Below are positions 35,380-43,436 of a DNA stretch of 64,000 nucleotides, piece by piece (the first letter of the stretch is position 1; the number at the start of each line of letters is the position of its first letter). A program made the position numbers and the translations under genes. Under the pieces are notes generated by a model. The model worked only from the letters and a program-made list of their open reading frames with translations. It was not told where the DNA came from and made no database searches. The DNA comes from Ichthyocystis sparus (lineage in GTDB: Bacteria > Pseudomonadota > Gammaproteobacteria > Burkholderiales > 2013Ark19i): NCBI RefSeq assembly GCF_900078755.1, contig NZ_FKIH01000003.1. One strand, given 5' to 3'.

Positions 35380-35904
35380 ATGGGTAACGAGGTATCTCAA
35401 ATTTACGCTCATGTTGATGAACTTGAAGATGTAGGTAAGAAAGCAATTTCGGATGATTCTGCAGAGATGATTTACTCTATTGCTCTTAATTTCTGGCGCA
35501 ATAAGAAGTTTGATAAGGCAGAAGGCACGTATTCTTTTTTATTGACCATGAGGCCTCGTAACCATAAGTATTTGATGGGTGCAGCTCGTTGTTGTTACGA
35601 TATGGGTGATTATAGGAGGGCTTTGGCGCTATATAGCTATGCGGGAGTGTGTGGTGCTGATTCTGCTACTTCTATGTTACGCATTGGCCAGTGCTATGTG
35701 ATGTTAGGGGAAATTGGAACAGCTCGGGCCATGTTTAATTATGTGGTACGGTCTTCGCAGGTTGATTCATCTTTTGTCGATGAGGATGTTTTGCAGCAAG
35801 CTGAAGCCTTGTTTTCTATTTTGTCTGATAAATCAAGTGCTGAATCAAATAATTCCTCTGAAGATACTAACTCTGCTGAAAGCATAAAACGCACAAAGGA
35901 GTAA
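35380..35904 (+). CDS. Second TPR chaperone of cassette 1 (SscB-like)
   Basis: 174 residues with three TPR-like units (SIALNFWRNKKFDKAEGTYSF, KYLMGAARCCYDMGDYRRALALYSYAG, MLRIGQCYVMLGEIGTARAMFNYV). It fits the SycD/LcrH fold and closes the first translocon cassette. The paralog at 39644 shares ALNFWRN, RYDMGDY-type and LYSYAG motifs. In SPI-2 a second chaperone, SscB, follows the translocator genes. GAGGTG lies ahead of the ATG. A strong terminator follows at 35994. Confidence 0.83.
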   Translation: MGNEVSQIYAHVDELEDVGKKAISDDSAEMIYSIALNFWRNKKFDKAEGTYSFLLTMRPRNHKYLMGAARCCYDMGDYRRALALYSYAGVCGADSATSMLRIGQCYVMLGEIGTARAMFNYVVRSSQVDSSFVDEDVLQQAEALFSILSDKSSAESNNSSEDTNSAESIKRTKE

Positions 35905-35993
35905 AATTTTGGTCAAGAAACTTTGTTTGGCCAAGAAAATTGGATCTCATGAATAACTTTTTTTGTAGGTGCTCGTGCAGTAATTTTTAACTT

Positions 35994-36014
35994 AGCCCCG
36001 AAAGGGGCTTTTTT
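35994..36014 (+). terminator. Rho-independent terminator after translocon cassette 1
   Basis: Stem AGCCCC / GGGGCT with a GAAA tetraloop, followed directly by six T. It closes the operon that starts at 31306 and separates the two translocon cassettes. Confidence 0.92.
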
Positions 36015-36410
36015 GTTATCAGGGTAAACACTTACAGCGTACACTAATTGCATAAAAATATTTGTTAATCTAATGAAAAAACATTCAAGAGCACATCTGA
36101 TAGATTACACGCCAACGTATGATAATTACTTATATTTATCATCAGTCAAATTTACACATCACATTTTCTTTCATAATGGAATTTCTCTAGGTAATTATTT
36201 GCATATGAAAATTAGATAAATATTGCTACCTTGTAGTAGTAAATTTTTCCTCAATTACTCCTGACAGTAGAGAAACACTAAAGGGTATTGTTCTATTGTT
36301 TATTGGTAGGACGTCAACCATATTTATGATGTGCTATGGTAGATCTTCAAGGTAAGTTATAGATCTTTGGAGTGTTACCGTAGATATCTTGAATAAGAAG
36401 GGAGATTGTC
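36015..36410 (+). other. Intergenic region before translocon cassette 2
   Basis: About 400 AT-rich bases with no gene. It should contain the promoter of cassette 2. ATGATAA and TTATCAT form a small inverted repeat at 36119-36142. Near 36341-36392 GATCTTCAAG, TAGATCTTTGG and AGATATCTTGAA recur as loose direct copies. No clear promoter boxes can be fixed by eye. Confidence 0.45.
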
Positions 36411-36986
36411 GTGCGGGAGAAAGATTACTTAAATAGAGATGATGATTCAGAATCCGTCGTTAGCGGTTCTGAGCATGAAGGTCACGAGAGCGATACCGAC
36501 GACGATGTTATGTCTCTGATTAATCATATCTTCGGCGGAGGTACTGTATCTTCCTTTGAAGGTCGTTCCAAAGAATCATTAGATGCCATGCATTTTGTAG
36601 CTTTGAAAATGTATAACAGTGGTAGATATAGTGAAGCCCATCCAATATTTCATGAATTGGTTAGATTAAAACACACCGAGCAAGAGTATATGTTTGGGTT
36701 GGCTGCTTGCCTTCACAAAATGGGACACTACATTAATGCAGCTAATGTTTATTTATCAGCTTTGCTTTTGGATCTTGATGCAGACAATTTTGAGATTTAT
36801 TTTCATATGGCTCAGTGTTTGATTTCTGCTGGTAAATCTTTAGAGCAAGCTAAGGAATATTTGGAGTACGTAGTTGATAGAGCTCCGCAAGATGGTGAAT
36901 TGGGAAAACTTCGTTCAGTTGCCGAAGCGCAGTTGAAGCTGTTTAACAGAAACAATAAGCAGAGTTCTGTAAAGAGTAGTATCTAG
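36411..36986 (+). CDS. Class II translocator chaperone, cassette 2 (SycD-like)
   Basis: Paralog of the gene at 32445, 191 residues, with a longer acidic N-terminus (DSESVVSGSEHEGHESDTDDD). The TPR core (HIFGGGTVSSFEGRSKESL, MYNSGRYSEAHPIFHELVRLKH, YINAANVYLSALLL) is the same. Starts with GTG at 36411 behind GGGAG. It ends 13 bases before SctE2, its presumed client. Confidence 0.87.
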   Translation: MREKDYLNRDDDSESVVSGSEHEGHESDTDDDVMSLINHIFGGGTVSSFEGRSKESLDAMHFVALKMYNSGRYSEAHPIFHELVRLKHTEQEYMFGLAACLHKMGHYINAANVYLSALLLDLDADNFEIYFHMAQCLISAGKSLEQAKEYLEYVVDRAPQDGELGKLRSVAEAQLKLFNRNNKQSSVKSSI

Positions 36987-36999
36987 TTAGGAGAAAGTA

Positions 37000-38373
37000 A
37001 TGGACGTTACATCCACTGCCGAATTTGGTGCTAACAATGCAAGTGCTATCCCAGCCTCTGCTCCTGCTAATGGTAGCAGCCGTGATGATCGTGGCAGGCG
37101 CAATAATGATAGTAGAAGAGATAGTTCCACCGGCTCAGGTGGTGACAGTTCTTCTGCAGTTGGCAGCAGTGCGGTGACTGATTCAATTGCCCCAGCCGTT
37201 TCATCTACGCCAGATGATGGTGTTCGTAATGATGACAGGGGTGGCAGGGGCGGTGGGCTGTATGAGAATAGCAAAGCAGATCGGGATGCTACTAATGCAT
37301 TGGCTGCTGTTGGTGATTTGTTTGGTGAGGGTTTGACTTCGGGTCCTAATGGAATTAATATTCCGGACTATTTGGGTTGGCTAGAAAATTTGGATGTGTC
37401 TGCTTTGATTATTATGGTTAGTTCCGCCACCAATAAGCAGATGACACAGCGCATGCAGGAAGTTAATACTGCTATTAAAGGACAGGCAGAGGATTTGGAG
37501 AAATTGCATAAAGAGAATATTGAAAATATTGTAAAAGCTACTGAAGCCTCTAAGGCGGCGAACAACCCAATGAATATTTTTATGAGATTTCTTATGGCAG
37601 TAGTTATGCTTGTCTTAGCGGCGCTGGCTGTTTTGGCGTGTGTGGTTGCTCCATCTCCTGCCACGGTTATATGTGCTGTTGCTGCTGTACTGGCTTTAGT
37701 GAACTCTTTTTTGTCTATTGCAAGTTCATTTAGTCACAAGGATGTGACTTTAGGTGGTTTATTTGCGAAGCTGGCTAGTGTTATAAAGGCAGCTTTGATC
37801 AAAAGTGGTATGGATAAAGATCATGCTAAAGCTGTTGGTGATTCTTTGGCTGGCGTTGTCGGGATATTTACTGGTGCTTTTTTGGGTGATCCAAGTATTT
37901 TGGGTCGATTCTTTGAAGGTTCTGCTGAAGCATGCGGGATGAAAGCTAGTGCTGCGGCCATTTTTGCGATGGTGATGACCATAGTGGTTATGATTGTGAT
38001 GATGGTGGTTTTCTTTAGAGCTGGAGCTGTTAAAGGGCTGTCTACAATTGCCGATAAGCTAGGGGGTGTTGTTAGATTGAAGAATATGGTAGAGGCTGCT
38101 GAGCATGCTGTTACTGGTTTTTCTTGTGCTGCGCAGGGTACTAGTTCCGCTTACACAATATATCAATCTGGGGAAACGTACAAATATCTTAAAGCGCAGG
38201 CACTAGTTGATATGGTTAGGGCTTTTATTGCTGAGGTTCGTGGTTTACAGGCCAACAGCAACAATGATTTTAGGGAGTGTGTTAGTACAATGAAGAAAGT
38301 TACGGAAACAGCTAATACTACGGTTAAGAGTTTCTGTGCAGCTAAGGATGCGGCCTTTGTACGGATGGTATAG
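37000..38373 (+). CDS. sctE2: Major pore-forming translocator SctE, copy 2
   Basis: 457 residues, related to SctE1. Hydrophobic regions at about 192-245 (FLMAVVMLVLAALAVLACVVAPSPATV) and 320-343 (VMTIVVMIVMMVVFFRAGAV). The AFLGDPSIL and KSGMDKDHAKAVGDSLAG segments match FLGDPKVL and KDGMDSEKAEGVAKAIAG of copy 1. The N-terminal 95 residues are replaced by a Gly/Ser/Asp/Arg-rich stretch (SSRDDRGRRNNDSRRD). GGAG lies ahead of the ATG. The divergence shows an old duplication with both copies kept. Confidence 0.87.
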   Translation: MDVTSTAEFGANNASAIPASAPANGSSRDDRGRRNNDSRRDSSTGSGGDSSSAVGSSAVTDSIAPAVSSTPDDGVRNDDRGGRGGGLYENSKADRDATNALAAVGDLFGEGLTSGPNGINIPDYLGWLENLDVSALIIMVSSATNKQMTQRMQEVNTAIKGQAEDLEKLHKENIENIVKATEASKAANNPMNIFMRFLMAVVMLVLAALAVLACVVAPSPATVICAVAAVLALVNSFLSIASSFSHKDVTLGGLFAKLASVIKAALIKSGMDKDHAKAVGDSLAGVVGIFTGAFLGDPSILGRFFEGSAEACGMKASAAAIFAMVMTIVVMIVMMVVFFRAGAVKGLSTIADKLGGVVRLKNMVEAAEHAVTGFSCAAQGTSSAYTIYQSGETYKYLKAQALVDMVRAFIAEVRGLQANSNNDFRECVSTMKKVTETANTTVKSFCAAKDAAFVRMV

Positions 38374-38428
38374 GCAATTGCATTGAATATAGTTGTTTAA
38401 ATTAATAAATCTGAAAGTGAGGGGAACA

Positions 38429-39562
38429 ATGTATAATCAAGGGGATGGTTTGGTAGAGCATCATCATACGGCGAGTGGGGATTGTACTACGACTAGGGAT
38501 GAAGGTTCAGTCGAAGATTCTAGTGGTCAGAGCATTTCTGGTGCCACTAAAACTGCCGGTTCAGGTAGTGGTGCTACTTCTACTTCTTCTGCCGCTGCTC
38601 CTGCTTCTTCTGCACCTGCCGCTGCCTCTGCTGCTGCCGCCGCTGCCTCTGCTGCTGCTGCCGCCGCCGCTGCTGCTACTTCTCCTCCTCCTCCTACTGC
38701 TTTGACTGTGATGATGGAAAAAGCTTTTGGAGAAGATTGGGGCGCTAAATTTGGTAGTGGTTTTGCTGATGGTCTTTTAGGCACTCCCGAGGATCCCGAT
38801 CGTGATGATGATATTTTGGGTCGTTTTGGTGAGGTTGAGGATTTTTTTACGTCACGAGACGGGGGGAGTTTTTTGGCTATTCTTGCTGCAGTGTTGATAA
38901 TGTTGGCTAAATCCTCCGGTCAGGAGGCTGCTAATGAGCGTATAGTAAAGATGAAAGAGCTTATGAATAGTTTGACAGAGAATTTGGATGCTTCTAAGGC
39001 TTTGTCAGAAGGTGCCAATCAGGCCCTCGTTGCCGGAATTGTTGCTGGTGTCATAGGATTAGTTGGGGCAGGCGCGGGTATGGGCGGTAGCTTCTATGCT
39101 TCTAGGCTGAAGTCCAAGTCAGGTGATATGGCTACTGAATTGGAAAGTCTTAGTAGTTCTGAGGCAGCTGAGTTAATGCGTGTTGATATGCCAGGTGGTA
39201 ATGGTAATGATATGCAGACAATGGATGCAGCTCAAATGCTGCAGGCCCAGAAGTCTCAGTTGGTAACCCAAATTGCTGCGCTTGATAAGAAAGCTGCTAC
39301 AGCTACTACCGTCAGTGAAGGTGTAGGGCGTATTTCAGGATCTGCTTCTGGTATGGGCAGTACTGCCTCCACAATGGAATTAACTAAGGCTCAAGCTACT
39401 CAAGCGCATAGTCAAGCACTTGCTTCTCAGCAAGGTCAGACTTTTGGTATTGAGGATGATTGGCAAAAGGGTTTGTCTCAACTTAGGGATATGATTTTGA
39501 ATGTTATGGGTGACGCTGTTCGTTCTATGGCACAGGCCAATTCTTCTGCCTTCAGGTCATAA
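38429..39562 (+). CDS. sctB2: Minor pore-forming translocator SctB, copy 2
   Basis: 377 residues from the ATG at 38429 (GAGGGG upstream). It has a long Ser/Ala-rich tract near residues 48-90 that ends in TSPPPP, one hydrophobic stretch (about 199-222, LVAGIVAGVIGLVGAGAGMG) and a C-terminus (DWQKGLSQLRDMILNVMGDAVRSMAQANSSAFRS) that mirrors the SctB1 end. Early cytosol-like motif EKAFGEDWGAKFG follows the Ala tract. Forms cassette 2 with SctE2 and its chaperones. Confidence 0.83.
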   Translation: MYNQGDGLVEHHHTASGDCTTTRDEGSVEDSSGQSISGATKTAGSGSGATSTSSAAAPASSAPAAASAAAAAASAAAAAAAAATSPPPPTALTVMMEKAFGEDWGAKFGSGFADGLLGTPEDPDRDDDILGRFGEVEDFFTSRDGGSFLAILAAVLIMLAKSSGQEAANERIVKMKELMNSLTENLDASKALSEGANQALVAGIVAGVIGLVGAGAGMGGSFYASRLKSKSGDMATELESLSSSEAAELMRVDMPGGNGNDMQTMDAAQMLQAQKSQLVTQIAALDKKAATATTVSEGVGRISGSASGMGSTASTMELTKAQATQAHSQALASQQGQTFGIEDDWQKGLSQLRDMILNVMGDAVRSMAQANSSAFRS

Positions 39563-39643
39563 GTAGTGCGAGGTAAAAGATGAGGTTGTGTTAACACATA
39601 ACTTTTTGTTTGGGTTTGCTTTTTATTACTGAGAGGTGCTTTT

Positions 39644-40204
39644 ATGGACGACTTGACCCGATGGTTTGAGGAAGAGAAGAAGCGCTTGGACGAAATTTCT
39701 TCCATGGTCAATTTGAGCGACGGCGCGGTTGAGGTTTTGTATTCTATAGCACTTAATTTTTGGAGAAACAATCAGTTACAAAAAGCAGCCGATACCTACT
39801 CTTTGGTTTTTATGGCTCGTCCCCATAATCCTAAGTACCTTGATGCTATGGCACGCTGTCGTTACGACATGGGTGACTATGAAAGAGCAAAGGTTTTGTA
39901 TAGTTATGCAGGTACCTTAGGTGAGAGTCCGGCTACGTATTTGTTGCGTGTAGCACAGTGTCATTTAATGATGGGAAATTTAGAGCAAGCCTATCAAATG
40001 ATCCAATACGTTGTTGAAGGTGCTAAAGTTGATCCGTCTTTTGTGCCTAAGGAATTGCTTCATCAGGCTAAATCCATGCTTGAGCTGTTAGATATTGAAC
40101 GTAACAAGGAGTTAGGCGTAAAGTCAGGTGGTAAGAAGTCAATGGGTAAAAAAACTTCTTCTGTTCCTAAGCGTTTAGTTAAGAAGGCTTCCGGTAAGAT
40201 ATGA
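39644..40204 (+). CDS. Second TPR chaperone of cassette 2
   Basis: 186 residues, paralog of the gene at 35380 (SIALNFWRNNQLQKAADTYSL, CRYDMGDYERAKVLYSYAG, LLRVAQCHLMMGNLEQAYQM). It carries an extra basic tail (KSGGKKSMGKKTSSVPKRLVKKASGKI). GAGAGGTG precedes the ATG, nearly the same leader as its paralog. A terminator follows at 40223. Confidence 0.83.
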   Translation: MDDLTRWFEEEKKRLDEISSMVNLSDGAVEVLYSIALNFWRNNQLQKAADTYSLVFMARPHNPKYLDAMARCRYDMGDYERAKVLYSYAGTLGESPATYLLRVAQCHLMMGNLEQAYQMIQYVVEGAKVDPSFVPKELLHQAKSMLELLDIERNKELGVKSGGKKSMGKKTSSVPKRLVKKASGKI

Positions 40205-40222
40205 TAGCTTTGTCATTGCTGA

Positions 40223-40246
40223 GGAGACTAAATAGTCTCCTTTTTT
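40223..40246 (+). terminator. Rho-independent terminator after translocon cassette 2
   Basis: Stem GGAGACT / AGTCTCC with loop AAAT, followed by six T. It ends the second cassette and implies that the sctG-I-J... operon has its own promoter in the 95 bases after it. Confidence 0.9.
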
Positions 40247-40341
40247 ATTTTATATAAGCATTTTGCTCTTCGGGTAATTAACCAGTACTTCCTTTTTTAT
40301 GACATATAATTAGTTCAATTCCAAAAACAATCTTGATAAAA

Positions 40342-40731
40342 ATGAATAATAAAGTGCTTAACAAAGAAGAAATACACATTTTGGCAGAGGTTGCTTTTGC
40401 TGCCCTTGATTGGGGAGAGCCTCGTGTCGCTGAGGTTATTTTTTCAGCTTTACGTTTCGTTAATCCCCAGGAGCCCGGTGTTTATATCGGCTGGGCCCTT
40501 TCTTTTTTGCAGCAGAATAGGCACGAATTAGCATTGGATGTGTTACAAAAAGATGCAGTTATGGCAGGAGCAAATAATGAAGAAGTAGAATTATTTACTG
40601 CTATGACATTGAGACAGGTGGGGTTGGTAGTAGATAGTACTCAGCGGTTACAAAGATTAAAAAAGGATGCTTCTATACCATCTGTAAAGAATGTAGCTCT
40701 TATGGTTTCTCAGGTAAATTTTCCTTTATAA
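40342..40731 (+). CDS. TPR needle-chaperone-like protein (SctG/YscG or HrpB1 type)
   Basis: 129 residues with TPR-like helices (ILAEVAFAALDWGEPRVAEVIFSALRFVNP, YIGWALSFLQQNRHELALDVLQ). It opens the main structural operon just before the rod gene sctI. YscG-type TPR proteins hold the needle subunit with YscE; HrpB1-type proteins of plant-pathogen systems look similar. The place and a possible partner (YscE-like gene at 23793) favour the first. Family choice is uncertain. Start ATG 40342. Confidence 0.6.
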   Translation: MNNKVLNKEEIHILAEVAFAALDWGEPRVAEVIFSALRFVNPQEPGVYIGWALSFLQQNRHELALDVLQKDAVMAGANNEEVELFTAMTLRQVGLVVDSTQRLQRLKKDASIPSVKNVALMVSQVNFPL

Positions 40732-40742
40732 GGACGGATGAT

Positions 40743-41216
40743 ATGCCAGTTGATATGTTATCTTTAAATGTGGATCGTTCTAATTTTAATGCCGGTAAAA
40801 ATAATAACGCTGATAATTCATCAGTTGTTAGTAGTCAGGATATACAGCGCTTTCAAGAAGCTTTAAAGAACTTTTCAGCCACAGCAGCAAATTCTGATAT
40901 GGTAGCTAATAATGTTAATGTTGCAGCGGCTGCAGCCGAGTCTATGGGTGTAGGTGAAGCATATGACAAACGCAAAAAATCTATAGTTGAGAAATTATCA
41001 GAAGATATACAAGAAAGTATTGCTTATGGCAGTGATCAGTTTCAAAGTCTATACCATCATATTGCTGGAATACCATCTGCAGACAAATTAGCACGTGGTA
41101 CGACAATGTTATCTGTTCAGTTAGAATTGATGCGTGCTACAGTGATTGTTGACATTGTAACTAAAATCGCTAACAAAGCAGCAACAACAGTTGACTCCAT
41201 GATACGTTTGCAATAA
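40743..41216 (+). CDS. sctI: T3SS inner rod protein SctI
   Basis: Connects the needle to the export apparatus. 157 residues. The C-terminal 45 residues (SVQLELMRATVIVDIVTKIANKAATTVDSMIRLQ, read in parts) carry the conserved amphipathic helices of the SctI/YscI family, ending in the usual Leu-Gln. The N-terminal half is Asn/Ser-rich and variable. It is followed 13 bases later by sctJ, the normal order. Confidence 0.88.
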   Translation: MPVDMLSLNVDRSNFNAGKNNNADNSSVVSSQDIQRFQEALKNFSATAANSDMVANNVNVAAAAAESMGVGEAYDKRKKSIVEKLSEDIQESIAYGSDQFQSLYHHIAGIPSADKLARGTTMLSVQLELMRATVIVDIVTKIANKAATTVDSMIRLQ

Positions 41217-41229
41217 TTTAGGAAATGTC

Positions 41230-42099
41230 ATGTTCGGTTTTTGTTTGTGCACATCTTATAATAATGATGGATTCCGTTTTCGTGCGCTATGGCCGAAATG
41301 CCGTGTGTTTTTTTGTGTGCTTTTTTCTATTTTTCTTGCTGGATGTGGCGGAAACGTAGAGATTGTTTCAAATATACCTGAAAGAGATGCAAACGAGGTT
41401 TTGTCTGCTCTTTTGGATTCCGGTATTGAAGCCACGAAAAGCTTAAATAAGGATGGTTTAGCAACCGTATACATTGATTCGTCTAAAGTTTCTACCGCCA
41501 TTAATATTCTAAGATCCAGGGGACTGCCTAGGTTTGATTATCGTGGTCTTGGCGATGTATTTAAGAAGGATGGGATGATATCTTCTCCCATGGAGGAGAA
41601 AGCAAGGCTATTGTTCGCCCTCTCTGAGGAATTATCAGAAACTCTGTCGCATATTGATGGAGTGGTTTTTTCTCGTGTCCACTTGGTTTTGCCTGACCAT
41701 GATCCTTTTACAGATACTACTATTGTGTCATCAGCTGCTGTTTTTATAAAATATCAGAAAGAATATAATATAGACATCTTAATTCCGCAGATTAAAAAAT
41801 TGGTGGCCCGTAGTATTCCTGGTCTTACAGAAGATAGGGTTACTGTTGTTTTGATACCTGCTGAAGAATATACGACGCCTGATGTAAAACAACAACGCCT
41901 TGATTCTATTAATCCTGACAAATCCCAAATGTCTATTGGTAGTGATTTATCATTTGCGGTTATAGGAATATTTGTTGCAATAGTTCTATTTTTGGCGATA
42001 GGGTACTACCTAATTTGGACAAATAGGATATCTTTGCCTGTCAAGATTCCTGGTATTAATACAGATAATAGCGAAAAATCTAATAATCGGAAGTCATAG
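41230..42099 (+). CDS. sctJ: T3SS inner-membrane ring lipoprotein SctJ
   Basis: YscJ/PrgK/FliF-type ring lipoprotein, 289 residues. Signal with lipobox FLAGC, lipid Cys at 39. The ring-building motifs follow: VEIVSNIPERDANEVLSALLDSGIEA and LSETLSHIDGVVFSRVHLVLP. A C-terminal membrane helix lies near 240-262 (LSFAVIGIFVAIVLFLAIGYYLIW). The signal region is longer than usual (about 20 extra residues before the hydrophobic part), so a later start is possible. Confidence 0.95.
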   Translation: MFGFCLCTSYNNDGFRFRALWPKCRVFFCVLFSIFLAGCGGNVEIVSNIPERDANEVLSALLDSGIEATKSLNKDGLATVYIDSSKVSTAINILRSRGLPRFDYRGLGDVFKKDGMISSPMEEKARLLFALSEELSETLSHIDGVVFSRVHLVLPDHDPFTDTTIVSSAAVFIKYQKEYNIDILIPQIKKLVARSIPGLTEDRVTVVLIPAEEYTTPDVKQQRLDSINPDKSQMSIGSDLSFAVIGIFVAIVLFLAIGYYLIWTNRISLPVKIPGINTDNSEKSNNRKS

Positions 42100-42111
42100 T
42101 CGAGGTTATAT

Positions 42112-42762
42112 ATGGTGAGCCAAGCTGACCAAAGAAAAAAATATTCGACTGCATATTTGGCTCAAAGTTTTTTGTGGTTTTATTGCCCTAGTGTTTATAT
42201 GCATCGTAGTCGTATTAGTGAGAAGCTGCCGTATAAGCTTTTTTGCAATTTGCTTGGTAACGGTAGTTTGGCGCGTCGTAATCACTTTAGACTCTCACGT
42301 GCTTTTTCTAATACTAGTCCTGAAAGTATTGATGTTGCAGCAGACATATGGTCGTTTGTGACTATGAGTAACTATCACTTAGATTATGTAATACGTATAG
42401 TTGCGGCTTTAGAAGTAGGTATGCGTATTAGGACCACAATCTCAGGAGCACAGATTAAGCATTTACGTAAAGTATTTGGTGAGGATGTGGTTAACTTTGT
42501 TTTTCGTCGCCATGCTGGATTCTATAAAGGCGGTAGTGGTTGGCAAAATGTTGATTTTGAGGAAATAAATGAGAGATTGGCGAGCAAATTGGGATGGGCA
42601 TTTCTACACCTTGCGGGGTCTACATTACCGCCTAATATGCTTGGTGTTTGGACTATGAGGTTACCTACATCAGTTGATATTAAACAAGTTGATAGTAATC
42701 CTACACCAGAAGAGGCTTTCAAGTTGTGTGTTGCCATTTTTAAAGAAGTGAGTAATCTATGA
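42112..42762 (+). CDS. sctK: T3SS sorting-platform protein SctK
   Basis: YscK-type accessory protein that links SctD to SctQ. 216 residues. FWFYCPSVYMHRSRI near the start and the GVWTMRLP region near 180 are typical of the family; the rest is weakly conserved. Position between sctJ and sctL is the usual one. Overlaps sctL by four bases (ATGA). Confidence 0.82.
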   Translation: MVSQADQRKKYSTAYLAQSFLWFYCPSVYMHRSRISEKLPYKLFCNLLGNGSLARRNHFRLSRAFSNTSPESIDVAADIWSFVTMSNYHLDYVIRIVAALEVGMRIRTTISGAQIKHLRKVFGEDVVNFVFRRHAGFYKGGSGWQNVDFEEINERLASKLGWAFLHLAGSTLPPNMLGVWTMRLPTSVDIKQVDSNPTPEEAFKLCVAIFKEVSNL

Positions 42763-43418
42763 AGTTTATTGTTCCTCATAAAGGAGTTAATCAAGAAGAT
42801 TCTAAGGGAGCTGGGCAGATATTTCGTGTTGGTCTGTCGCAGAAAGTTATTAAATCTGACCGAGTTGCTGTTTGGAAGACGGCTAATGAAGTTATAAAAT
42901 TGTCTCAAGATAAAGCAAACCAAATTTTGGCTGATAGCAAAATTGCTTTTGAAGAGGAAAAAAAGCGGGGCTACCGCGATGGTTTAGAGGCGGCTAGAGA
43001 AGAGCAAGCTGAGCATATGATTGAGCAAGTAGCTCGAGCAGTTGACTATTTTGAAACAGTTGAAAAGAGGGTCGTAGACTTAGTTTTATCCTCAGTTAAA
43101 AAAATTGTATACGACTACAAAGATGAGGAAAGGACTGTGGCAGTAGTAAAGAATGCTTTGTCTACTGTACGAAATCAAAAGCAGGTGGTTATTCGTGTTC
43201 ACCCTAATGCCCTAACTAGTATGAAAGAGCAAATTAATAGTTTACTGTCAGAGTTTCCAGGCATTAACTATATAGATGTGATATCTGATAGCAGGTTAGA
43301 GAAAGATGGGTGTATGTTAGAAACTGATATTGGGTTGGTTGAGGTTAACATTTCTCATCAGCTCAAGGTGATTCGCGAGGCTTTTGAGCGCGTATTGGGC
43401 AAACAGCACGGTCTATAA
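42759..43418 (+). CDS. sctL: T3SS stator protein SctL
   Basis: FliH/YscL/HrpE-type stator that holds the ATPase. 219 residues: a helical N-terminal half with a heptad-like part (VIKLSQDKANQILADSKIAFEEEKKRGYRDGLEAAREEQAE, in parts) followed by the conserved C-terminal domain (VVIRVHPNAL...INYIDVISDSRLEKDGCMLETDIGLVEVNI). The RLE..GC.LET..G signature is clear. Translationally coupled to sctK. Confidence 0.92.
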   Translation: MKFIVPHKGVNQEDSKGAGQIFRVGLSQKVIKSDRVAVWKTANEVIKLSQDKANQILADSKIAFEEEKKRGYRDGLEAAREEQAEHMIEQVARAVDYFETVEKRVVDLVLSSVKKIVYDYKDEERTVAVVKNALSTVRNQKQVVIRVHPNALTSMKEQINSLLSEFPGINYIDVISDSRLEKDGCMLETDIGLVEVNISHQLKVIREAFERVLGKQHGL

Positions 43419-43436
43419 TAAGTAGGAAAACATGGT

